Below are positions 24,807 through 36,287 of a stretch of 64,000 bases of DNA, in pieces. Position 1 is the stretch's first letter. Each line of letters opens with the position of its first letter. Origin of the DNA: Rotaria socialis (lineage: Eukaryota; Rotifera; Eurotatoria; Philodinida; Philodinidae). The DNA lies in contig CAJNYU010003572.1 of assembly GCA_905331475.1 (NCBI GenBank), positions 8,407-72,406 of the forward strand. The letters run 5' to 3'. Under the pieces are notes generated by a model. That model saw nothing but the letters and a program-made list of their open reading frames with translations, had not been told where the DNA came from and searched no databases. The position numbers and the translations under genes are program-made.

Positions 24807-26084
24807 TCATTTACCATTCAATTTGTCAATTATGGCTTGTTCAATTGAAACAATCGGATCATTCCAATGTGCATTTATTTTAAGACTATTCAGTCTTTCT
24901 ATCAATTCTTCGTTAACACCACGGTATTGAAAGTTCTGTGTTGAAAGTGCTTCTGGTCTATGGAAGCTTGTAACTCGTTCTCGTGACTGCATGACTTTTG
25001 TGTAGACACGCCGTAGCATTCGATCTTCATATTGACTGATTGCTGAATGTAAATCTTGACTGTTCTGTGCAATTATGTCAGCTAGTTCAACAGCATCCAG
25101 CAAGGCTTGATTGGCACCTTGACCTTTGAAAGGAGACATTGGATGAGCAGCATCGCCAACAAGTACAATTTGAGTACCATTCAATTTGGGATCTGACATT
25201 GGTACTAGATCTCTGTCAAATGCTGGAATTCCCATGAGCAGATCTGGTTGTGTTCTTTCGATCATTTCAGGTATTGGTGAATGCCAATCAGAACATTTTT
25301 TCAGAAGCATCTGCTTCAATGCCTCTGAATCTTGTGATAATTCAGTTGCTAAAGCTAAAGTCGTAGGAAAAGAAAGTTGCCACATAATGGATTGTTCTGG
25401 TTTAGATTTCGAAAATGGCATAGCAAAAAGTCGAAAGCACCCGTCCATCGTTTGAAATACACGATCTTTTATAAGAAAATGATCAATATTTCCAGTAATT
25501 CCCAATACCACCAATATACCCAAGTAATTAAGCGGGGTATCTACAAGAGGATCATATTTGAAAGAACGTACTAAGCCGTTGATTCCATCAGCTCCAATAA
25601 CCAAATCAACATCATTTACTGTATGATCTTTGGCGAATGAAACTTTGCGTAAGACACGGTCAATCTGGATAATACGATAATCCCATTGGATACCTTGGGA
25701 ACCAAGTGGATGTAATGAAATATATCTGTTCATGAGAATCCTTCGTAATTCCTGTCGTTCAATGTGTAAATTATGTTTCTTTCTGGCCTTGGGCTGATTG
25801 TCCTGTTCTGGCCAAAATACAGTTCCAAAAAAGCCGATCATACTTCCATATTTGTCAAAAATATAGTGTGATCGTGAAGGAGTGTCTAGCGAGTGTACTT
25901 GCTGAAATACTTCTAAGCGTTTCAACGCACTGATTCCTTGTAGAATTGTTAATCCATAGCCTTGACGTCGACTGTCCATTCCTGTGTCTCGTTCGTACAC
26001 TGTAACATCTGTGTATCCATGCTGTAGAAAACCGATTCCGACTGCAAATCCTCCCAATCCACCACCAACGATCACGATTTTCAT
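24807..26084 (-). CDS. FAD-dependent monooxygenase (aromatic-hydroxylase type), intronless
   Basis: A flavoprotein monooxygenase that would use FAD and NAD(P)H to hydroxylate a small molecule; the substrate cannot be deduced. All family motifs are present in a single 425-residue exon. The N-terminal dinucleotide-binding GGGLGG is at residues 7-12 (IVIVGGGLGGFAVG), and the DG motif VIGADG is at about 164-167. The GD motif LVGDAAHPMSPFKGQGANQA is at about 310, where Asp contacts the FAD ribityl. The ATG at 26084 is chosen because Rossmann strand 1 follows immediately; the open frame extends 51 codons upstream but offers only TTG there. No signal peptide, so probably cytosolic. Absence of introns among intron-rich neighbours, and the bacterial/fungal style of the family, suggest horizontal acquisition. 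Confidence 0.9.
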   Translation of the reverse strand: MKIVIVGGGLGGFAVGIGFLQHGYTDVTVYERDTGMDSRRQGYGLTILQGISALKRLEVFQQVHSLDTPSRSHYIFDKYGSMIGFFGTVFWPEQDNQPKARKKHNLHIERQELRRILMNRYISLHPLGSQGIQWDYRIIQIDRVLRKVSFAKDHTVNDVDLVIGADGINGLVRSFKYDPLVDTPLNYLGILVVLGITGNIDHFLIKDRVFQTMDGCFRLFAMPFSKSKPEQSIMWQLSFPTTLALATELSQDSEALKQMLLKKCSDWHSPIPEMIERTQPDLLMGIPAFDRDLVPMSDPKLNGTQIVLVGDAAHPMSPFKGQGANQALLDAVELADIIAQNSQDLHSAISQYEDRMLRRVYTKVMQSRERVTSFHRPEALSTQNFQYRGVNEELIERLNSLKINAHWNDPIVSIEQAIIDKLNGK

Positions 26085-28844
26085 TACAAGGATATTGTGA
26101 TCTAAACACAAACAAGAAAAACAATACTCCTGTTGCTTCCTTTTAGCTTTATGCGATGAATAAATGAAACATGAAGAACTTTCAAATTCATCTTTTCTGG
26201 TATAATTTGAAGAATGGTGCGAATACTCTAAACTCAATGAACGAAAATAAAGTCAACATAGATAGATATGCTCATTATCATATTTTTCACTCGGAGTTTT
26301 ATTTGAAATTTTGTAAATCAACTGTTGTGTTTTCCTAATTTGATACAATCCTTTTATGGGTCACGATTTATACATTGATTTGATTCGATCACAGTTTAAA
26401 CATCCTCTTATTAGTACAATACTTTTTTATTGTGAACCAGTTTGCTCTTCAGATGACAAAAAAGCAACTCACAAATTTTGTATATGCGAAAACAGAATTT
26501 TTAGCTATTATCAAGACTGGGATCGAGAGTGGAAAAAACAGTCTTTTTGTGGATCCCTGAATACTCCACACTCGTCGCTCGTATTTTAGAGTAATACAAA
26601 ATTGTTGTGCTCTTTTTAACGATGTCACTCCCATAAATTAGACATTGGCAATCGAATTATTGATTCTGAGTTTTAATTAGTCAACGTATCAAACGAATGT
26701 ACAACAGGTCAACGATTAAGAAAAAAAAGCGCACTACCATGTTCAATAGATGTCGTAGATCTTCATACAACGGCGCCGTAGATAGAAGTATTATCTCTGA
26801 AATTTGAAAGAAAAGGAACTTGGTTAATTGAAAACTAAAATAATTATAAGATCGAATAGATTTGTTATGCTAAATTATTGTTTCTCATATGATAAATGTC
26901 AAATGTTTTTTTCTCGAAAGAAACTCTATTGAACAAATTACAAAAAAATAGGGGATTACATTTATGATATATACGGATGGTATAAGAAATCCTGACAGTA
27001 AGTGCATGTTTTCTTGAGATAATGAGTTTTTTTTATAACTCTCACTACAAAACGGTACAAGGTAACCAAAACGATAGACATCATGTTCACTATTTCATTA
27101 CTGTCTTTGTCTGCTATTGCATTGATATACGTTACATTGACCGACATTACAGTTGAATTTTCTTTCTAGTGTTCACAAATCATAAGATAGATCGATAGGT
27201 TCTACCTTTGAGAAAAACAATAGACACATTATTCAGCAACGTATAACTGAGTCGTTTATCTTCAAGAAAAGAAAATCTTTGTAATCATTTTCGACTTGTT
27301 TATGTCTGTTCTAATCAATGATTTACATAAAACTAATATCATTTAGAGAAACAAGTATAGAGATTTACTCATCGCAACAGAATCCGTTGGCATTTGTTCA
27401 TAACTATTCACTTAAATAACGTTGGCATCACAACGTAGTTTTGAGAGACTTCATTCAATTCTTAAAAATATAGAATTTTTATCAAGTGTTTGTTTTTCAA
27501 AAAGTCTTCATAATGACAGAAATTGTAAATTTAACAATGTTCAGCTGAATAATTTGAATTTTGTGAACTACTATTACAACGGAATCATTTTTCGATCAGC
27601 AATACCCCATATATAAAAATCTATTGTTCTACACAATACACAGCTGGGTTTGATCTAACATTTATATTGAAAAGTCTACAATATTTTGAATTTGTTTCTA
27701 TAGATATTCTATAAACTAACAATATCACACTTTTGTTATTTATCGATCACCGATTTTAGTTTGATCAAAAATGTGTATTCTATGCAATAATTTTAATTAC
27801 ATATCAGTCAGTTTTACGACATTGATGCATACAGAAGCATATATTTTACGTTTTCTGTCTAAATCAGGAGTGTTTATTCCAACAGAACGAAGAAGAAAAA
27901 AACACCCAACGCATAAGAGTACACGACGAACGGAAACTGTTGCCATGCTGTAAATTTTACAATCGACTGTTTCAAAAACAAAAGTAGTTGGTAAAAAAAA
28001 ACGGCAGACATAAATAAGTATTACATATATTAATCAAATAAAATTGACTAGAATCACTTCAATTTGGTAAGTACTTATTAGAAAGTTTTCGAAAATGTGA
28101 CTGTAAATTTCAAGAGACCATTCTCTAGGAAAATTGGTGTTGTACCAAAACCTTATTTTTTTGTCTCTCATCCATCTTGAAAAGGTTTCGCACGTGTATC
28201 CAGGTGACGAACTCTTATTAAAATTTCGTGGCTACTGTAGAGCTTTAAAACGTTGCGCATGGTTACGATTGTAACAGTGCACATTTATAAATAGCAAAGA
28301 CTCCGTATAAAACTGTAATGTTGTATGTTACGATAAGGGTTGAGTAATTCTCTATATCCACTTGCATTCGTATTCCTCAAAAGCACTTTTCTCAACTACG
28401 AAAATCGCACTCTATATTTCAATTTTTCTTTAGAACATTATTCTTTTAGAAACGAGCAGAAGAATGCTTAAAATACCCAAGGTAGAACAACCTCTGTCGT
28501 TTACGACCATTTACTGCAAGAAAAAGATCATTGACGATCCTTCTATACAGAATCCATATAGAATCTCCATTGGACTACGCATTTTTCCTGAAATGGTTGT
28601 ATTTCCCTGTATATGATACGGCGATATACGATCGTAATACTGAACCATATATTATCCCCAAATATAATCGTATAAGGAGACAAACAGAATGTAGATGACC
28701 GCTTACGATTATGTATGAATGCCTAAACCTCGGCCTAGGATCTAGTAAAATATTTAATTGGAAGACATTCAGCACAATACCGCGCTCCCATTGATAAGTC
28801 TATTGCTCTATCCAAATCATTTTAGAATTGCGTGTACTTTCATC
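26085..28844. other. Intergenic DNA between divergent genes
   Basis: Divergent spacer between the monooxygenase (minus) and the PARP-like gene (plus). Short frames at 26356-26589, 26962-27147, 27422-27616 and 27771-27953 have no domain. From about 28472 a stretch begins TACCCAAGGTAGAAC and contains TTTACGA/CGTAATAC motifs, faintly like the start of the TACGG-rich repeat at 50089. It may be a diverged relative, but no end was found. Confidence 0.45.
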
Positions 28845-30098
28845 ATGTGTTGGTGCCACTTGGCTTGTTGTTACAAAGCGTTGCCATTATACACAGCTGC
28901 TATATTATTTGTTGAGTTCATTTTGGTTATTGTACGCATAGCAATCTTTTTTTCGCCATCATCACAATTAGTAACAAACAGTCAGGCTGTTGCTGGCTTT
29001 ATTTTGGATTGGATTTCATCTCTTGCAGCAACATTATTGGGAATTTTAGTAGCTTTAACAATACTAATAATTTTATTGGCAATATTAGCAGCAATATTAG
29101 CAGCATTATGCAGCAGCAGCAGGAATAGAGTACATTCGTACAATGAGGACTCAACATCCAACACTCTTAAAGATCTTTGGAAAAATAAGCCATTACAACG
29201 TCTAATACAATTAAACTGTAATTGTCCATGTTATATTGCCCGACCTAAGGCGCGATTTATAGCACGATTGGTATTTTTACTTGTCTGTTTCATTTTTCGA
29301 ATTATCGCTATTGCTCTATACGCATCAGCAGGCAGTAATACTAATGGGGGCTCACTAGCTATTGTTTGTGCCATTTCATTAGCATGCTTGGGTACAATAT
29401 TTCTCATAGATTTATATCATTACGGTGTCTGGTGGCACTATAGACCGCAATGCGATACTAGATGTAGTTTATTATCAAAGAAGCATAAAAGATACATTCC
29501 TTATCATTTGATAGGCGTCAATCGTACCATGCGTCTCGGCGACAAGCCTTGTCCTGATGGTTTCCAGTGTAGAAATCGTCTTTTAGAACACATTTTAATA
29601 TTTCATTCGGATGATTTCAAGCCTCAAGAGCGTTATAGTCAGGTTCAACAAAAAAATCCAGATGATACTCTTTACATTGGCTTTCACCGGACTAAGCCTG
29701 AGGCAGCTGTCAGTATTGCCCACTCTGATTTTTCCATTAGTACCAATCCTCGAACTACGATGTTAGGTCAGGGAGTCTACTTTGCTCGATCGATGGCAGA
29801 AACCGAAGGTAAAGCGAACTCTGCTGGTGCTTATATATGTGCTGAAATTCAGATGGGTAGAGTAAAAAACGTGAGTCCAGGATCGGATATAAATGCTCTT
29901 CGAGGAACACGAGATTGGTGGGCAACATATGATACGGTGTATTATAATCATTCTAATGATAGTCGCGATGAATTTTGTGTTAAAAGCCCGGATCAAATAT
30001 TGCGCTGGGTGATGGTGGTCGACCCAGAATGCGACGAAAAAGTTCGAAATTATGGTCTGGACACTGAATTCGATGACACAAAGTGTGGATGCATTTAG
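28845..30098 (+). CDS. Membrane-anchored PARP-like ADP-ribosyltransferase with zinc-finger-like motif
   Basis: Numbering is from the ATG at 28845 (417 residues, single exon); the open frame starts earlier but only with TTG, and a spliced 5' exon is possible. Four hydrophobic segments lie at about residues 15-36, 51-88, 139-161 and 170-190. A Cys/His cluster follows: C236-x5-C242-x6-H249-x4-H254, in KPCPDGFQCRNRLLEHILIF. Its spacing is close to that of the PBZ poly(ADP-ribose)-binding zinc finger (C-x5-C-x6-H-x5-H). The C-terminal domain shows the PARP H-Y-E triad: H281 in LYIGFHRTKPEA, Y312 in GQGVYFARS and E376 in SRDEFCVKSPDQIL. The predicted reaction is transfer of ADP-ribose from NAD+; mono- versus poly- activity cannot be told. 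The domain lies outside the classical PARP1 pattern and resembles small PARP/Gig2-like proteins. A soluble PARP domain behind a tetraspan region is unusual. Confidence 0.8.
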   Translation: MCWCHLACCYKALPLYTAAILFVEFILVIVRIAIFFSPSSQLVTNSQAVAGFILDWISSLAATLLGILVALTILIILLAILAAILAALCSSSRNRVHSYNEDSTSNTLKDLWKNKPLQRLIQLNCNCPCYIARPKARFIARLVFLLVCFIFRIIAIALYASAGSNTNGGSLAIVCAISLACLGTIFLIDLYHYGVWWHYRPQCDTRCSLLSKKHKRYIPYHLIGVNRTMRLGDKPCPDGFQCRNRLLEHILIFHSDDFKPQERYSQVQQKNPDDTLYIGFHRTKPEAAVSIAHSDFSISTNPRTTMLGQGVYFARSMAETEGKANSAGAYICAEIQMGRVKNVSPGSDINALRGTRDWWATYDTVYYNHSNDSRDEFCVKSPDQILRWVMVVDPECDEKVRNYGLDTEFDDTKCGCI

Positions 30099-30621
30099 AA
30101 TCAAATAAGCCAATTAGTTTGCACTCTTTTTCTATTCGAGAACATTTTCTTTCTAAAATATTATTTTTTCGGTAATAACAAATTTTTATATTGTAAGTAG
30201 GTGGGTGCGTGTGATTTCTATTGAAAGAAAGATGAAAGTGTAGATTTTACACTGTAGAATCAAAATAATCCTATTCCTAACATATTTGCAAGATAATAAA
30301 TAAAAATAACATAAAACGAATACAAGATGAATATAATTATGTTGCAAGTAGACACGCAAGTATCATGAAATTCTATCAGTTAACACACGTCTCATCCACC
30401 AGTACCTAGATTGATCTTAACTAGTTCAAATACTAATTATGTTCTCATGTTCTTATTGATGATTAGTGATCATATGAGGAGACTCATCATGAACAACAAA
30501 AGAAATTGCTCTTCTTTTACTATATTTTCTTGTAGCCGATACATAACAGAACGATAGAAAGAGAAAATAATTAATGAGCATTATTATGCATGATGATTGT
30601 GAGTTCAAAGCAGATAAGCAT

Positions 30622-31540
30622 GAGCATACTAACAAGTGGGCCATAAAGAATGTCACCTTCAGTGTTTTTGGAATATCTCGCTCAAATTGTGGCGTAGATA
30701 CTTCAGTTTTTTTCCAAAAGGTAGTCCGTGCAATTCCCTACAAAACCTAGTGAAAAGAGCTGTTCGAACGATCAACTATGGAAGTATATCCAGTCAACAT
30801 TGCAATGCCACAAAATGGCGCACTTTCACAGCACTCGTGTTCATATTAACGATTTCGCGCCGTTCTTTTGACCCCATATAAACAGGCTTAATAGGCCATT
30901 TTGTAGCCCTTGAAAAGTTCTATTGGTTCAACGAATACCTTTTTTGACATATTCTTAATTTACTCGAGCAAAACCTTTTATTTGCTCCCCTCTGTTCACG
31001 TTATGAGAATTCTCCATTAAGTTTCATCACGATTTTAATTTTGTTATCATAAGTGGAAAATTATTACATATTCAAATTTAGTACTAGGTTGAAGGAAGAC
31101 GTTTTCTCTGTCATATCGATACGAGCAGAATGGTGTAAAATAATTTGCTGCAGTGCTCGAGACGCATAATAAGAACGATCAATGATTCCAACACATTTTT
31201 TGTAGAAGAATGACCACTGAAACCATGCAATCGTATCTGGATACTTCTTTGAAGCTTTGTTAGAAAAAGTACACTCAAAAACACAGAGAACTTGCATTAG
31301 AATTGAGTTTCGTATCTAATTTTCTAAAAATGCGCATTTGAAAGTGCGCCATTTTGGGGCATTGCAATGTTGACTGGATATACTTCCATAGTTAATCGTC
31401 CGAACAGCTCTTTTCACTAGGTTTTGTAGAGAATTGCCCGTGCTACCTTCTGGAAAAAAAACTGAAGTGCCTACGCCACAATTTGAGCGCGATATTCCAA
31501 TAACACTGAGGGTGACATTCTTTATGCCCCACCCGTTAGT
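30622..31540. repeat. Long inverted repeat (fold-back), arms of about 195-205 bp
   Basis: The left arm (about 30622-30828) and right arm (about 31339-31540) are reverse complements at roughly 90% identity by eye. Shared blocks include GGAAGTATATCCAGTCAACA near 30780 with its complement near 31365, and CATAAAGAATGTCACC near 30641 with its complement near 31513. Both arms carry the same open peptide (NSLQNLVKRAVRTINYGSIS), so the arm may derive from coding DNA. The roughly 510-bp spacer holds a 77-codon minus-strand frame (31064-31297) with no recognised domain. Family unknown. Confidence 0.8.
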
Positions 31541-32109
31541 AGGAGCACTCAACGAAAAAGATTACCAATTCAACTTGAGCATATATTTACTGAAGGATTA
31601 AGTATATGATAAAATGAAATTTTTATAGAAAGATCGATTGAGAGATGAATATAGTGAACATGAATTCCTATACATCTATGATCAGCATACACGCTCAAAC
31701 TATTTATTGATCAAATTGATTTTTAAGTGAAAACTAGAAGATTAATTATTCACGTGCAGCCAAGAAAGAACAATAGTCGATATCGCACAGCAGTAAAATA
31801 TGAGAAAATACAGAATACATACAAGTAATTTTTATTTTCAATTAAGACTTAAGGAAAAAGATTCATAATAAACGTCTCAAATGAAAACCAAAGATATATA
31901 AGTACATGAATACTCACCGACTCATGTTGGAATATTCTCATTGCAGATATATGACGATTACTTTATTTTTATCTCCGCTAATATAATATTTTGAAATCGG
32001 CGAATAATATTTTTTCACCAACATTCATTTATCAGTGAACCTAGGTAAATATTTCTTGTCATCTAGCGTAAATATTGCAGCATAAAAATTTGAAATATGT
32101 ATATAAGCA
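31541..32109. other. Intergenic DNA
   Basis: AT-rich. No coding, repeat or RNA feature was recognised. It probably contains the upstream region of the broken gene at 32110. Confidence 0.5.
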
Positions 32110-33192
32110 ATGATAGCGTTAAAGAAGCAATCCACAACACTCATACGAAATCAGCAATGGGCCAAACTCAATCAGTACAAAAACAGGACTCGTAACTTTC
32201 GTAATGTTTTATTAGTAGTAGAAAATGTTGCTATTATCCTATTTTATTATAGCGCAGCAATAAGAATTGACGCGGCAGCTCAAAATCAAAACAATAAACA
32301 AGTCACCAATGAGGATACTGATATCAAAGAATTTTTAGAAAATGGTACCAATCATATTATGGAAATAATCAAGCAGTGTATTGAAGATTCGAAAGAACTT
32401 CAAGATCATGAATATAAAACCGAATTCATTTAATTGTGTGACGTTGCTCAAATTGATTTGTATGATGCGCGGCTTGCTTTCATAAGTGCTACACAAAAGA
32501 AGATTAAAGAAGCGAAGGCGTATCCGGAAAATAATGCAGAACAACGAAAGCGCGTTCATCAAGAATGGCAAAATATATTGGATAATACAGTAATTCAAGT
32601 TAACATGATTGTTAGACCTATAAAAGCGTTGATAGAAACTTTGCGAGAGATTGACAAGACATTGAAGAGAAAGCGTTGGTTGTGTCTATTCGCTGGTCTA
32701 ACATCGGTATGTTTAGGATCTGTGATAGGTGGCATCTTGATCACACATCTTTTACCAGCAGCTATAGTTGCATGGACTCTTTGTACTGCTACATGTGCTA
32801 TAGCTCCATTCTTGCCTTATATATTGGGAGGAGCTGCATTAATTTTATTAATTGCTGGAATATTTCTCGTATACAAAAGCATCCGTACCAAGAAAACTAG
32901 AGAGTATTTAAAACAAGCCTTAAATAAAATCAAGGTTTGGGCTCTCAAATGTTTTCGGTCATTCACAGAAATTTTTGAAAGCTTGAATGAAAAAATGACG
33001 GATGAAAAATTAAAGACAGCAATTACCGACGCGCTTCTTCACTGCAAATTAGACGAAGATGTTTGGCTTTCTAACGGACGATTGGAGTTATCCGAGGACA
33101 TATTAGGAAACCTTCATGATCGTTTGGCATCGGAGAGGTCAGTTTTCATACAAAATTACAACAAAGAAAGCCAGAAGGGAACACATAATTAA
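32110..33192 (+). pseudogene. Helical membrane-protein gene interrupted by one in-frame TAA
   Basis: From the ATG at 32110 one reading frame runs 107 codons to TAA (32431-32433), then resumes at once in the same frame for another 252 codons to 33192, with no ATG just after the stop. No GT-AG intron removes the stop in an obvious way. The composition on both sides matches one protein: Glu/Lys/Gln-rich helices before and after the stop. A paired hydrophobic stretch follows (LCLFAGLTSVCLGSVIGGIL and AAIVAWTLCTATCAIAPFL, then ILGGAALILLIAGIFLVYK), then another amphipathic helical region. The layout of long helices around a hydrophobic hairpin is that of helical membrane-inserting proteins, but no family is recognised. 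The stop could be a real disabling mutation, an allele, or a sequence error. Confidence 0.6.
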
Positions 33193-35358
33193 CTAGATGT
33201 TGTTAAGTATTTGCGATATCCGTTATTCTCTATCTGTGATGTTTTTACTTGCATCTATTGATTATTGAGCTTTTGTTTTCTAAGCTGATAGTCGAGAAGC
33301 TTTTTCCTGTTTTTGGAGAGATTGTTGATTGAAATAAACGAAACTTGATTTTTTTTTATTGAAAGCTTATCCTTTTCTGTTCATTGCCACAATTTTCAAT
33401 ATTGACAGAATTTCTATTTTAACTGCAACAAAAATATTCTGATTATATATTTTCATTTGTATTAAATTTACTACGGTATAATAGTATAGGGAAACGACAG
33501 TTTCTATTATATAAATCAAATATCTGTTTTTAGTGATTTATGTTGAATTTTATTTTATTTATATGCATGCGGGTATGCAAGCTTAAAACAGCGTAAAAAC
33601 ATCAAACATGAATAAACACTGTTTCTCTTTTTTTCAGAAAAAAAACATTATTTAACTGTTTTCAATAATTCGAAAACATTCTTATATTTTGCTAACCCAA
33701 CACATGTAACAAGAATATGTATATCATCTGGAATGTTTTAGCAGTTTTTCTAAAAGTTCTTTCAAGATTGTCGTAGTAGAATTCAGTGTCATGTGTATTT
33801 CTTATGGAGTTGAAGAAAATCCTATATACGTAAGTAGTTTTTGCAATCCAAAAGAATTCCTATATTTTCACCAACTAGCGCTACGATCCCAGTCGTTAAG
33901 GAAATTTATTGTTTGATATAAAGGAACTACGGTTTGGTTGGACCTATACATGGTGCTATCTAATTGAACCAATGAACTTTGCATCGGTCTTGAGCACATT
34001 TTTTTTAGTATTAACAGAAATATCCTTAGATCAATCATCTTTTTGACCTCTGTTACTTACTATTCTTATGATTATCGATTACCGTTAACCAATTACATGG
34101 AGTTAGCAATATACTGACCCTTTTCACTATTCGTTACGTTTCTCTTTTAGTTTAAATAAAAAAAACTAGAACTAAACAAAAAGCGTCCACAACAAATATA
34201 AATAGAAAGAGACAAAATGCATACCACATAAACGTTTGGTTCTTACGGTAAACGAAAATTTTTGTATCCTCATGCTTGTAAAGGTGTTGAAAATCCCTTA
34301 TAAAATACTCTTATTAAGATAATCTTTCGCGATTCTTCCATTATTTTCTTATATAACGTGAAAATACATCATGTTTTATTTGTTATGATATCATGTGGTG
34401 ATGGTCACTGTCTAATGGTTTATTTATTTTACGAAAAGACTGAGAGATCAGCAGATCAGCGAGTTTCAATTTTTCCTCCTACTGCAAGTGACTCCAGAGG
34501 AGAGAATTGAAAGAGTTGATTTCTGGATAACTGATCAGAGCAATATTTGGTACGTTCATCGATGCAATGTTGGACTTTCGTGTTCATTACACTCACTGAG
34601 AATATTTCCGAACATGAGAAAGTAATAAAAAGCCTCATCGTAATATGAATGATAGCGAGGCTTGATGCATCAATCAATTTGAAGACTATATTACTTTATT
34701 TAGGGTGTCTAAAATGAGTGACGGTTGTGAGTCATAATAGAAATCATATACGAATTGATCACTGATAGAATAAAACTTATTTTTTTACGTGAAAGAAACT
34801 TCGATCTGACACACGAAGACTCAAATGCTTGATATGATTGTCCGTTGTAAAGCCGTTTAGATACTTACAGCCTGAAAGCACAGGCACTCGTAGGTCAGTG
34901 GATTTAGTAGCAACCAATTTTATAGCACTGTATATCTAGAGTAACAAATAGAAATTGAAACATATTCACCCTATGTTGATTAAGTTTCAAAGAGTTAGAT
35001 ATAAAAAATAAATTACATATTTCAACAAGCAGATAAATATGATTTTACTTGAATAAACAGACAGAGATATAAATCGTCTAATAGCATCAGCATCGATTTA
35101 TCATTATATGCACCCACAGTATAATTAATTGATCTGTTACAGTTTACTCTGATCGATAGCAAGAAGAGCACATCAATATCAATTTGTTTTCGAGATCATA
35201 AAATTTCAGTATCATACTTAACTTTTTTTAAAGAACATTCGCAACATAGGGGCTAGATAATTAACTTGTTAACTACAATAAACTATTTTATTATATATTA
35301 TATATTAATGAAAATAAAATCATTTCTATGAATAAGAACACTCACTATCTCCTCTATT
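33193..35358. other. Intergenic DNA
   Basis: AT-rich with no supported gene. The short frame at 34456-34677 lacks any domain. No RNA gene was recognised. Confidence 0.5.
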
Positions 35359-36287
35359 AACATACGGTGCAAAAGTCTTTGCAATAATGCCAAACGTTGT
35401 TAGACTATGTTGGAGATTTTTAATTCAGCCGAGTTTTTTCTTGTTGGAAAGAGCAGTGTCTGTACTTCAAATTTTGTGCCAAACATATTTTTCTAGGACG
35501 AATCTGGAAATGAGGAAAAAGGCAAAAACTAAACGCATGAAAAAAGGTTCTCGCAACTTCACCATCCAGCAGTATCGTTTTCTATTTCTATTGAATTTTT
35601 TTAAAGTGAAAAACAGAATAAATCACGATCAATGATGATTTTTGTAGCGTAAAGGACGCTCTTTCCAATGATGTATTGAAAGGTAAATTTAGTTTTCGTT
35701 TTTGTACTGAAATGCTGCTTTTTTCGAGAGAGACTGACAAATTTGGTCGTTCACGCAATGTGACCATTTTGAAACTGCAAAAGAGATTTGTTAAGTTATT
35801 TTTGCTGCCGAGTTTCTAAGGTCTGATATACTTCGCATAAATAATGCGAACAAATAAAGTTCATACATGCTTCCTGGTAGATATTCTTGAAATTGATAGT
35901 TTTTTTCAATGAGTATCCTTTTACAAAAATTTCGTTTTTCAATTTTTCTTATGAACGACTCGAGAATGAATCAAAAAATCTTCCACAAGCTGGAATCGAT
36001 AGAGTTTTTGCAACTCTTCATTGTGGTGTATGTTTTGTTAAAATTCTACTCATGTAGTCTAAGATATTTCTGAAATACCGATTTTTCTAGGTTGCACGAA
36101 CGTTTTTTCATGCGTTTAGTTTTTGCCTTTTCCTCACTTCCAGATTCGTCCTAGAAAAATATGTTTGGCACAAAATTTGAAGTACAGACACTGCTCTTTC
36201 CAACAAGAAAAAACTCAGCTGAATTAAAAATCTCCAACATGGTCTAACAGCGTTTGACATTATCGCAAAGACTTTTGCACCGTATGT
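35359..36287. repeat. Long inverted repeat (fold-back), arms of about 190 bp
   Basis: The left arm (35359-35551) begins ACATACGGTGCAAAAGTC, and the right arm (36096-36287) ends with its complement. Both contain the GAAAGAGCAGTGTCTGTACT and CTAGGACGAATCTGGAA blocks in opposite orientations, with identity well above 90% by eye. The spacer is about 545 bp without a gene. The open peptide in the arms (SFFLLERAVSVLQILCQTYF) is shared, but no protein family is recognised. The arm sequence differs from that of the 30622-31540 fold-back, although the arm length is similar. Confidence 0.85.

Noticed and set aside
24807-26237. Longer monooxygenase start at 26237
   Set aside because: The upstream start codon is TTG, and the added residues are unlike the family; the ATG at 26084 leads straight into the Rossmann motif.
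32434-33192. Treating the second half of the broken helical gene as its own gene
   Set aside because: It would start at a TTG directly after the stop and has no separate promoter or ATG near the start; it continues the upstream frame.
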